Assembly (NCBI GenBank): GCA_024639205.1
Contig: JAHEIV010000222.1
Coordinates: forward strand, 1-5,535
Origin: Deltaproteobacteria bacterium
Lineage (GTDB): Bacteria; Desulfobacterota; Desulfobacteria; Desulfobacterales; SG8-13
Reading direction: 5' to 3'
Length of the DNA: 5,535 bases
The notes beneath the pieces were generated by a model. That model ran no database searches and was not told the DNA's origin. It worked only from the letters and a program-made list of their open reading frames with translations. The number at the start of each line of letters is the position of its first letter. The first letter of the stretch is position 1. A program made the translations under genes and the position numbers. Shown piece after piece: positions 1 through 5,535 of the stretch.

Positions 1-413
1 GCAGTGCTGCAAATGACCCGATAAGCATAATCAAAACCCGGTGTCAGGGTGTCACTGAAACCAAGCCGCTGCTGCCGGGTTTCGCCGGGGGCGCTTTTCG
101 GTACTGCCACGTCTGCTGCCCTTTGAAACGATGCGTTGCAATCGATGCAATCTGCGTCAGCCAGCGCACGCTGTGCCCGGTAAACGGTGCATCCGGCTAC
201 GTGGCTTGTTTGCCGAGCGCTCGGGTGGGGTATCGTCCAGGCAAGCAGCACACGGTTGTCGGTCAATTCGTAGGAAAGATCCGTAACGGCAGCCGGTCGA
301 TACCGTTGCGGGGGAAACGGCGGCCCTTTTTTGCCGCATCCCCAAATCAATCCTGCCCAGGTGACCGAGACAGCCAGGATCACCAACAGACCGGCTGATC
401 GAGTCGGTTGCAA
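1..413 (-). CDS. Fibronectin type III-like lipoprotein with LptM-like N-terminus, partial (3' end beyond window)
   Basis: I read this by hand on the minus strand: 137 codons are open and the frame runs off the left edge without a stop. From a TTG start the protein has one Arg, a hydrophobic stretch (about residues 8-23) and the lipobox LIWGC, with the lipidated Cys at residue 26. That Cys begins CGKKGPPFPP, resembling the mature start of LptM/YifL-type outer-membrane lipoproteins. From about residue 40 the pattern PAAVTDLSYEL...VLLAW, then GCTVYRA and PGFDYAYRV, fits a fibronectin type III beta-sandwich. Cysteines lie at residues 75, 89, 92 (CIDC) and 135. It is probably an inner-face outer-membrane or periplasmic lipoprotein; its molecular role is unknown. 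There is no ATG or GTG upstream of the signal peptide. TTG at 413 is the commonest alternative codon, with a weak GGA 7 nt upstream. CTG at 425 has GGGAG (433-437) at 7-nt spacing but is a rare start. It follows argH almost directly, so it is likely cotranscribed and perhaps translationally coupled. Confidence 0.75.
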   Translation of the reverse strand, partial: MQPTRSAGLLVILAVSVTWAGLIWGCGKKGPPFPPQRYRPAAVTDLSYELTDNRVLLAWTIPHPSARQTSHVAGCTVYRAQRALADADCIDCNASFQRAADVAVPKSAPGETRQQRLGFSDTLTPGFDYAYRVICST

Positions 414-427
414 TCGTTTATCCAGAA

Positions 428-1807
428 TTACGCTCCCAGCTTTTTTTTCGCCTGCGCTATCGCGGCTTTCACGTTTTCGGACGCCGTGCCACCGGCTGAC
501 TTTCTTCGATCGATCATGGCTTCCGGGGTAAGAACCGCAAATACATCCGCCCGGATTTGCTTTGAAAAAGAATTCAGCTCTTCCAGCGTGAGCTCGTGCA
601 GCTCCTTTCCATTTTCCAGCGCATATGCCACCGCTTGTCCCACGCAGTGATGGGCGCTGCGAAACGGCATCCCGTTGTTGACCAGGTAATCGGCCAGGTC
701 GGTGGCGTTCAAAAATCCGGCTTCGGCCGCCTTGCGCATCACCTGCCGGTTTACGATCAACTCGGGCAGCATTCGGCACAATACTGTCATGCACGCCTGC
801 AGCGTGTCGACGGTATCAAAGAGCAGAACCTTGTCTTCCTGCATATCGCGGTTATAGGTCAGCGGCAAGGATTTTAGCAGGGTCAGCATGGCCATTAAAT
901 TACCGAATACACGTCCGGTTTTGCCCCGCACCAGCTCCGGCACGTCCGGATTTTTTTTCTGCGGCATGATGCTGCTGCCGGTGGCAAATGCATCCGGCAA
1001 CTCGATAAAACCGAATTCAGCGGTAGACCACAAGATGAGCTCTTCTGCCAGGCGGCTCAGGTGCACCATGCACAGGCCGGCGGCTGCAAGATACTCCACA
1101 ACGAAATCCCGGTCGGATACCGCATCCATGCTGTTGGCGGTCACTGCGGGAAAATCGAGCAGCTCCGCCGTGTAGGCTGGATCGATGGGATAAGTGGTGC
1201 CCGCCAACGCCGCCGTGCCAAGAGGCATCACATCGATCCGCTTGAGGCAATCGGCAAAACGCTCCGCGTCCCGGGTAAACATTTCCAAGTAGGCCATAAA
1301 GTGGTGGGCCAGCAGCACCGGTTGCGCCCGCTGCAGATGGGTGTAGCCCGGCACGATCACGTCCAGGTTCTTCTCGGCCAGGTGAACCAGCACCTTTCTC
1401 AGCTCTTGCAGCACGCTGATATCCTGCCCGACAGCCTCCCGCAAAAACATGCGCATGTCCAGGGCCACTTGGTCGTTGCGGCTTCTTGCCGTGTGGAGTT
1501 TCAGCGCCACCTTGCCGACCTCCTGCACCAGCCGGGTCTCGATGTGCATGTGAATGTCTTCCAGCCCTTCGTCGAAAACAAAGTCTCCGTGGTCCAATTC
1601 CCGTTTGATCTTTCCGAGACCCTGAATCAGCGTGGTTGCCTCTGCATCGGTTATGATACCGCAACTGGCCAGCATGCGACAGTGGGCGATACTGCCCTGA
1701 ACGTCATAGGGATACAGGCGCCGATCGAAACCGATCGAAGCGGTGAATATTTCCACCAGGCGGTCGGTTTTTTGTGCAAATCTTCCGTTCCAGGTTTTCT
1801 CTGACAT
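428..1807 (-). CDS. argH: Argininosuccinate lyase
   Basis: Cytoplasmic enzyme that splits argininosuccinate into arginine and fumarate, the last step of arginine synthesis; the family works as a homotetramer. The 459-residue length matches the usual ~460. Superfamily landmarks are present in order: HTARSRNDQ (residues 105-113), the catalytic-His region GYTHLQRAQP (154-163), and the flexible signature loop GSSIMPQKKNP (277-287) carrying the catalytic serine. The N-terminal WNGRF (6-10) is also typical. The ATG at 1807 is 15 nt after the argG stop, with a modest GGA about 7 nt upstream. The C-terminus is Lys-rich and there is no acetylglutamate synthase fusion as found in some ArgH proteins. 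Near the end, the A8 tract (441-448) contains a slippery heptamer in the zero frame. The stop TAA at 428-430 sits directly against the downstream lipoprotein gene, so no terminator separates them. Confidence 0.98.
   Translation of the reverse strand: MSEKTWNGRFAQKTDRLVEIFTASIGFDRRLYPYDVQGSIAHCRMLASCGIITDAEATTLIQGLGKIKRELDHGDFVFDEGLEDIHMHIETRLVQEVGKVALKLHTARSRNDQVALDMRMFLREAVGQDISVLQELRKVLVHLAEKNLDVIVPGYTHLQRAQPVLLAHHFMAYLEMFTRDAERFADCLKRIDVMPLGTAALAGTTYPIDPAYTAELLDFPAVTANSMDAVSDRDFVVEYLAAAGLCMVHLSRLAEELILWSTAEFGFIELPDAFATGSSIMPQKKNPDVPELVRGKTGRVFGNLMAMLTLLKSLPLTYNRDMQEDKVLLFDTVDTLQACMTVLCRMLPELIVNRQVMRKAAEAGFLNATDLADYLVNNGMPFRSAHHCVGQAVAYALENGKELHELTLEELNSFSKQIRADVFAVLTPEAMIDRRKSAGGTASENVKAAIAQAKKKLGA
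440..446 (-). other. Candidate -1 slippery heptamer A AAA AAG near the end of argH
   Basis: Reading argH in frame, the codons AAA AAA AAG precede CTG GGA GCG TAA. The last seven bases of that run form A AAA AAG in the zero frame, the heptamer used for programmed -1 frameshifting in E. coli dnaX. A -1 slip here would continue as GCT GGG AGC GTA ATT and on through CTG (425) and TTG (413) without a stop, directly into the lipoprotein frame. Lys-rich C-termini produce such A-runs by chance, and I see no strong downstream stimulatory hairpin. The sequence match is certain but the function is speculative. Confidence 0.25.
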
Positions 1808-1822
1808 TTTTCAATCCGGGAT

Positions 1823-3037
1823 TTATGATAGTTTTTGGGTGCGGCGCATTTGCTGGATGCGAAGGCGCAGAGCGTTCAGCCGTATAAATCCTTCAGCGTC
1901 GCGCTGACTGTAAACGTCGTCGGCTTCAAAGGTGGCAAAATCCTCACTGTAAATCGATTCGTCAGACTTGCGTCCTAAAATGGTGCAGTTTCCCTTGTAG
2001 AGTTCCATGCGCACAACGCCGGAGATCGTCTGCTGGGAAGTATCGATCATTTCCTGCAGCAGCGCCATTTCCGGCGAAAACCAGAACCCGTTGTAAATCA
2101 ACGTTGAATACTGCGGGATCAGCGAATCGCGCAGATGCATGACCTCGCGATCCATGGTGATCGATTCCAGAGCCATGTGAGCATTGCGCAGTATGGTGCC
2201 GCCGGGGGTTTCGTACACCCCCCGCGACTTCATCCCGACGAATCGGTTCTCGACTATATCGACCCTGCCGATACCGTGCTTGCCGCCCAACCGGTTCAGC
2301 TCCGACAGCAGCTCCGCAGCAGACAGCTCACGGTCGTTCACCGCCACCGGGTTTCCCTGCCGAAATTGGAGTTCGAGTACTTCGGGACTGTCGGGAGCAT
2401 CCTTGGGCGAAACGGTCAGCGTGAAAATGTCTTCCGGTGGCTGCTGCCAGGGATCCTCCAAAAGGCCGCCCTCGTAACTGATGTGCAGCAGGTTTCCGTC
2501 GGTGCTGTATGGTTTTGCATGAGTGGTCGGCACGGCGATACCGTGTTTTTCGGCAAAAGCCATCAGTGCCGTACGGGAGTTCAGGTCCCATTCGCGCCAC
2601 GGAGCGATGATTCGAATGGTCGGATCATGAGCGAAGTATCCGAGTTCGAAGCGCACCTGGTCGTTGCCTTTGCCGGTGGCGCCATGACTGACGGCGTCGG
2701 CGCCCTCTTGCCGGGCGATCTCCACCTGCCGCTTGGCGATCAGCGGTCGCGCCAGCGATGTGCCGAGCAGATACTTGCCCTCGTAGATGGCATTGGCTCG
2801 AAAGGCCGGGAAAACGTAATCGCGGACAAAGGATTCCTTCAAGTCTTCGACATAGATTTTCGAAGCGCCGGTGTTGCGAGCATTTTCTTCGATCTTTTTG
2901 AAGTCTTCCTTCTGCCCGATGTCTGCTGAAAAGGTAATGACTTCGCATCCGTATGTCTCAACGAGCCATTTGAGAATCACCGATGTATCCAAACCACCGG
3001 AGTAGGCCAGCACGACTTTTTTTACTTTTTCCATCAC
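1823..3037 (-). CDS. argG: Argininosuccinate synthase
   Basis: Cytoplasmic ATP-dependent enzyme that condenses citrulline and aspartate to argininosuccinate, releasing AMP and PPi. Its product is used by ArgH, encoded immediately downstream. The 404-residue length is that of the common short form rather than the ~447-residue E. coli type. The N-terminal PP-loop ATP-binding motif AYSGGLDTS is at residues 11-19. The substrate-binding segments YLLGTSLARP (89-98), HGATGKGNDQVRFE (118-131) and KPYSTDGNLLHIS (175-187) are all intact. Two adjacent starts are possible: GTG at 3037 or ATG at 3034. A strong GGGGAG (3045-3050) lies 7 nt from the GTG and 10 nt from the ATG, so the start is uncertain by one residue. 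The gene begins 34 nt after the argD stop, a position where related clusters often carry argF. Confidence 0.98.
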   Translation of the reverse strand: MMEKVKKVVLAYSGGLDTSVILKWLVETYGCEVITFSADIGQKEDFKKIEENARNTGASKIYVEDLKESFVRDYVFPAFRANAIYEGKYLLGTSLARPLIAKRQVEIARQEGADAVSHGATGKGNDQVRFELGYFAHDPTIRIIAPWREWDLNSRTALMAFAEKHGIAVPTTHAKPYSTDGNLLHISYEGGLLEDPWQQPPEDIFTLTVSPKDAPDSPEVLELQFRQGNPVAVNDRELSAAELLSELNRLGGKHGIGRVDIVENRFVGMKSRGVYETPGGTILRNAHMALESITMDREVMHLRDSLIPQYSTLIYNGFWFSPEMALLQEMIDTSQQTISGVVRMELYKGNCTILGRKSDESIYSEDFATFEADDVYSQRDAEGFIRLNALRLRIQQMRRTQKLS

Positions 3038-3044
3038 GGTAACT

Positions 3045-3050
3045 CTCCCC
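3045..3050 (-). promoter_or_regulatory. Ribosome binding site of argG
   Basis: GGGGAG on the minus strand, within AGGGGAGAG, is the clearest Shine-Dalgarno sequence in the window. It sits 7 nt before GTG 3037 and 10 nt before ATG 3034. The spacing favours the GTG slightly, while codon preference favours the ATG. It fills much of the 34-nt argD-argG gap, which has no room for a promoter or terminator, so argG must be expressed from upstream. Confidence 0.75.
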
Positions 3051-3071
3051 TGATGCGCTTATTATCGAGGA

Positions 3072-4280
3072 TTACTTCCCTTTGGCATCGGCGGCGGCAA
3101 GCAAACCATCCAGGCATTCGATCAGCCCATCGATCTGTTCTGTGGTAATCGTCAACGGAGGAACGAACCGCAACACCTTTTCCTGGATGCAGTTGATTAA
3201 AAACCCCTGTCGCATGCAGGCCTGAACGATCGATTCTCCGTCGACCCAAAGCTGCATGCCCAGGAGCAATCCCATTCCGCGGACTTCCCGCACGACGTCA
3301 TGTCGCTCCTGGAGCTGTCGCAGCCGTTTTTGAAAGTAGGCGCCGGTCTGCCGACAGTTATCCAGTACGTTTTCTTCCGTTAATATCCGCAGCACTTCAA
3401 TTGCAGCTGCCGACACCAGGGGAGTGCCCCCGAAAGTGCTGGCATGCGCCCCCGGGCCGAAAGAGGCAGCGATTTTTTCGGTCGCCAGCATGGCCCCCAT
3501 CGGCAGCCCGTTGGCCAAGGCCTTGGCCAGGGTCATGATATCCGGCTCGATTCCGAAGTGCTCGTAAGCGAAAAGCTTGCCGGTGCGGCCCATGCCGGTC
3601 TGGATCTCGTCCAGGACGAGCAGTGCCCCGGTATCGTCGCAAAGCTGCCGGACCTGTTTCAGGAAGGTCTCTTGCGGGCAGCAAACCCCGCCTTCACCCT
3701 GAACCGGCTCTAGCAGTACCGCACAGGTGTTTTCATCTACTTTGGCGGCCAAAGCCTCGATGTCGTCGAAGGGGACAAATTCAAAGCCCGGCAATATCGG
3801 ATCGAAACCCTTGCGAATCTTCGCCTGCCCGGTGGCCGACAAGGTAGCCATGGTGCGGCCATGAAACGAGTTTTCCATCGTGACAATTCGATGACGGTCC
3901 GGTTCACCGTTGTCCTTGCAATATTTTCGGGCCAGTTTGATGGCGGCTTCATTGGCCTCCGCTCCGCTGTTGCAGAAGAAAACTCTGTCGGCAAAGCTGT
4001 TTTGTACCAACCGGCGGGCCACTTCCACCTGCGGTGTGGTGTAATACAGGTTTGAAACATGCACCAGCGTTTGAGCCTGCGCGGCAACGGCCCTGGCAAC
4101 AGCCGGGTGGGCATGGCCGAGATTGCAGACCGCGATGCCGGCGACAAAGTCGAGATACGTTTTTCCGGTCTCGTCCTCAAGGCTGCACCCCTGCCCCCGG
4201 GTCAACACGACCGGAAACCGCTTGTAGGTGTTGGCGATGGCCGTATCCGCCATTTGAATTGTTTCACTTGCGCTCGCCAT
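3072..4280 (-). CDS. argD: Acetylornithine aminotransferase (class III, PLP-dependent)
   Basis: Cytoplasmic pyridoxal-phosphate enzyme that converts N-acetylglutamate semialdehyde plus glutamate to N-acetylornithine and 2-oxoglutarate, the fourth step of ornithine synthesis. The 402-residue length is normal (E. coli 406). Fold-type I class III landmarks are in order: phosphate-binding NSGAEANEAAIKLAR (104-118), FHGRTMATLSATGQAK (139-154), LDEIQTGMGRTGK (223-235) with the cofactor-ring Asp at 224, and LAKALANGLPMGA with the Schiff-base Lys at 253, then STFGGTPL (281-288). Flanking argB and argG make ArgD the best call over ornithine or 4-aminobutyrate aminotransferase. Some bacterial ArgD enzymes also serve lysine synthesis as succinyldiaminopimelate aminotransferase, which sequence alone cannot settle. 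The ATG at 4280 has AAGGA (4289-4293) 8 nt upstream. A later Met at residue 11 is possible but lacks such support. Confidence 0.96.
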   Translation of the reverse strand: MASASETIQMADTAIANTYKRFPVVLTRGQGCSLEDETGKTYLDFVAGIAVCNLGHAHPAVARAVAAQAQTLVHVSNLYYTTPQVEVARRLVQNSFADRVFFCNSGAEANEAAIKLARKYCKDNGEPDRHRIVTMENSFHGRTMATLSATGQAKIRKGFDPILPGFEFVPFDDIEALAAKVDENTCAVLLEPVQGEGGVCCPQETFLKQVRQLCDDTGALLVLDEIQTGMGRTGKLFAYEHFGIEPDIMTLAKALANGLPMGAMLATEKIAASFGPGAHASTFGGTPLVSAAAIEVLRILTEENVLDNCRQTGAYFQKRLRQLQERHDVVREVRGMGLLLGMQLWVDGESIVQACMRQGFLINCIQEKVLRFVPPLTITTEQIDGLIECLDGLLAAADAKGK

Positions 4281-4288
4281 TGTGTTGA

Positions 4289-4304
4289 TCCTTCAAGTGA
4301 TCCT
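4289..4304 (-). repeat. Tandem AGGATCA pair containing the argD ribosome binding site
   Basis: In the 61-nt argB-argD gap the minus strand carries AGGATCA twice (4298-4304 and 4286-4292; the second copy extends to the start side just beyond this feature) with a 12-nt period. The copy nearer the gene belongs to GAAGGA (4289-4294), which gives the argD Shine-Dalgarno sequence at 8-nt spacing. The distal copy is too far (about 20 nt) to act as the main site. It may be chance or a standby site. Confidence 0.35.
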
Positions 4305-4341
4305 CGAAGAAGTTTGTCGTCAAAACGAGAATCGCTAATGG

Positions 4342-5217
4342 TTACCCAACCACCTCTGTACCGATGCCTTTGTCGGTAAACAGCTCCAGCAGCAGCGCAT
4401 GTCTCCGTTTACCATTGATGATGGGCACTTTCTCAACGCCGAATTCCAGCGCTTCCAAGGCGCATTCGACCTTTGGGATCATCCCCCCGGTAATGGTCTT
4501 GGACGCCACCATGTCTTTAGCCGCAGCTGAATCGATGGAAGAAATCAATGCGCCCTTCGAATCGAAGACCCCGTCAACATCGGTGAGAAAAACCAACCTG
4601 CCCGCCGAAAGAGCGGTTGCTATTTTACAGGCTACCAGATCCGCATTGATGTTATAGGTTTCTCCGCTTTCTCCTACACCCACAGGAGCGATGATCGGGA
4701 TAAAGCCTTGCTGCGTGAGAGTGTGAATGACTTCCGGGTTAACCTTGGTGACCTGCCCCACGTGGCCGGGATCGATGATTTCGGGCGGCTTGGATTCATC
4801 GTCCTGGTAAACGATGTGCAGCTTGCTGGCGTGAACCAGTCCACCGTCTTTTCCGGAAAGACCCACCGCTTTGCCGCCTTGTTGATTGATCTGAGCGACG
4901 ATGGCTTTGTTGACCTTACCCCCGAGCACCATTTCGACAACGTCCATGGTGGGAGTGTCTGTCAAGCGCATGCCTTTTACAAATTTGGACTCGATACCCA
5001 TCTGCTGCAAAACCGTGTTGATCTGTGGTCCACCGCCGTGCACCACCACTGGGTTCAACCCGATGAATTTCAGCAGGGTGACATCCCGGGCAAAGTCTTC
5101 TTTGAGCTGTTCATCCACCATTGCATGGCCGCCGTATTTGATCACGATCGTCATCCGGTTGAATCTGCGGATGTACGGCAGCGCTTCGATCAGTATCTCG
5201 GCAACGTTCTCTTCCAT
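4342..5217 (-). CDS. argB: Acetylglutamate kinase, arginine-sensitive type
   Basis: Cytoplasmic amino-acid kinase that phosphorylates N-acetyl-L-glutamate with ATP, the second step of ornithine synthesis and the usual control point. At 291 residues it has the longer form. Motifs in order: the phosphate-binding KYGGHAM (27-33, Lys27 catalytic), VVVHGGGPQI (57-66), the acetylglutamate-binding RLTD (84-87), NINADLVA (189-196) and ITGGMIPKV (242-250). An extra N-terminal helix (about 3-20) precedes the first strand, and the tail has HALLLELFTDKGIGTEV (273-289). In the family, both features mark hexameric kinases that are feedback-inhibited by arginine, unlike the short E. coli enzyme. Feedback inhibition here is inferred from those features. 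The ATG at 5217 has only a weak GGGA about 10 nt upstream. It is the first arg gene after hslU, separated by 196 nt, so a promoter for the arg block could lie there. Confidence 0.98.
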   Translation of the reverse strand: MEENVAEILIEALPYIRRFNRMTIVIKYGGHAMVDEQLKEDFARDVTLLKFIGLNPVVVHGGGPQINTVLQQMGIESKFVKGMRLTDTPTMDVVEMVLGGKVNKAIVAQINQQGGKAVGLSGKDGGLVHASKLHIVYQDDESKPPEIIDPGHVGQVTKVNPEVIHTLTQQGFIPIIAPVGVGESGETYNINADLVACKIATALSAGRLVFLTDVDGVFDSKGALISSIDSAAAKDMVASKTITGGMIPKVECALEALEFGVEKVPIINGKRRHALLLELFTDKGIGTEVVG

Positions 5218-5229
5218 TTGCTTTTATTC

Positions 5230-5249
5230 CCGGCGCACCGGTCTCCCGG
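5230..5249 (-). other. Two mutually exclusive tetraloop hairpins in the argB leader (candidate)
   Basis: On the minus strand CCGG occurs three times with 4-nt spacers (5246-5249, 5238-5241, 5230-5233). Because CCGG is self-complementary, the middle copy can pair with the first copy across GAGA (a GNRA-type loop) or with the third copy across TGCG (UNCG-type in RNA). The third copy overlaps GGGA, the weak ribosome binding site of argB, so the second hairpin could partly mask it. The stems are only 4 bp, so a regulatory role is a guess. Confidence 0.25.
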
Positions 5250-5306
5250 CATCCATGGTAGGCTTTCGCGGCTCACCAGATGCCAGTTTCATGGAAATCA
5301 AGATTT

Positions 5307-5336
5307 TTTATAAGCAGGACCGCAAATTGGTTTTCA
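5307..5336 (-). promoter_or_regulatory. Weak sigma70-like promoter candidate upstream of argB
   Basis: On the minus strand, TATAAA (5307-5312) resembles a -10 box. TGAAAA (5331-5336), 18 nt upstream, matches only about half of the -35 consensus. A start near 5300 would give a leader of about 80 nt before argB. I see no convincing ArgR-type operator in 5218-5413. The arg genes may instead be read through from hslU. Confidence 0.2.
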
Positions 5337-5413
5337 CCGAGGCGAACACAGGGTCCGCATCAGGCGCAAAACCCGCACAAAAAAACGCTCATCGGCAAAC
5401 GAAGGATGTGCAT

Positions 5414-5535
5414 TCATAAAATATACCTGCTGAGATCTTCATCGTCCTTGATACTCTTTAGTTTTTTCTCCACATAAGTGCTGTCTATGACAATGTTTCG
5501 ATCCGGTACGTCCGGGGCGTCGAAAAGAAAATCTT
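5414..5535 (-). CDS. hslU: HslU (ClpY), ATPase subunit of the HslUV protease, C-terminal fragment
   Basis: The last 39 codons of a minus-strand gene whose 5' part lies beyond the right edge. Translation begins DFLFDAPDVPD, continues through NIVIDSTYVEKKL and ends KDDEDLSRYIL followed by TGA (5414-5416). This matches the HslU C-terminus closely; E. coli HslU ends in DEDLSRFIL. In the family the hexameric AAA+ ATPase unfolds substrates for the HslV peptidase, and this C-terminal tail inserts between HslV subunits to activate them. The intact tail therefore suggests a functional partner, with hslV expected just upstream of hslU outside the window. No strong terminator follows: a T-run (5379-5385) is preceded by only a weak, wobble-rich stem. 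Confidence 0.92.
   Translation of the reverse strand, partial: DFLFDAPDVPDRNIVIDSTYVEKKLKSIKDDEDLSRYIL

Noticed and set aside
157..345. Short minus-strand ATG frame (62 codons) inside the lipoprotein region
   Set aside because: The overlapping frame with the lipobox and FN3-like pattern is far more convincing, and this one starts downstream of the lipobox codons in another register with Arg/Pro-rich, domain-free sequence.
1061..1804. Plus-strand open frame (247 codons) opposite argH
   Set aside because: Shadow of argH on the opposite strand; rich in His/Gln/Arg from antisense codons and without a recognisable domain.
2135..2929. Long plus-strand open frame (264 codons) opposite argG
   Set aside because: It lies wholly within argG, whose motifs are unambiguous. 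The translation has no recognisable domain, and long antisense frames are expected in GC-rich coding DNA.
4281..4341. Attenuator or small gene in the argB-argD gap
   Set aside because: Only short weak pairings such as GTTT/AAAC, no T-run after a stem, and no start codon with a useful reading frame.
5335..5374. Inverted repeat GGTTTT...AAAACC in the hslU-argB gap
   Set aside because: Only about 6 bp separated by more than 30 nt, AT-rich in the arms, without inner pairing; likely chance.
5362..5413. Rho-independent terminator after hslU
   Set aside because: The T-run on the minus strand is preceded only by a short stem with wobble pairs and no GC-rich hairpin, so I could not support it.

Overview
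This window is a compact block of arginine-biosynthesis genes. Every supported gene lies on the minus strand, so transcription runs from high to low coordinates. It holds four complete genes (argB, argD, argG, argH), the last 39 codons of hslU at the right edge, and the first ~137 codons of a fibronectin-III lipoprotein gene at the left edge. I see no RNA genes, mobile elements, CRISPR arrays or obvious transferred DNA. The moderately GC-rich sequence, the order hslU-argB-argD-argG-argH-lipoprotein and the protein style suggest a sulfate-reducer-type Desulfobacterota (former Deltaproteobacteria). That placement is inference from remembered gene order, not from a search.

Layout in transcription order: hslU 3' end (to 5414); a 196-nt gap (5218-5413) holding a poor promoter candidate and a small hairpin pair just before argB; argB (5217-4342); a 61-nt gap; argD (4280-3072); a 34-nt gap; argG (3037-1823); a 15-nt gap; argH (1807-428); then, with almost no gap, a lipoprotein gene that has no ATG or GTG start (about 413 or 425, running off the window at 1).

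Together the four enzymes catalyse acetylglutamate phosphorylation (ArgB), acetylornithine formation (ArgD), and the last two steps from citrulline to arginine (ArgG, ArgH). The citrulline-forming carbamoyltransferase (argF) would normally be expected between argD and argG in this kind of cluster. It is absent, and the 34-nt gap leaves no room for a remnant, so it must be elsewhere or replaced. argC and argA/argJ are also outside the window.

The core is ordinary metabolism with intact active-site motifs, and I found no new biological system. The parts worth a second look are at the edges: the lipoprotein gene with an LptM-like N-terminus and no conventional start, an in-frame A AAA AAG slippery heptamer at the end of argH that would shift ribosomes into that lipoprotein frame, and the missing argF.
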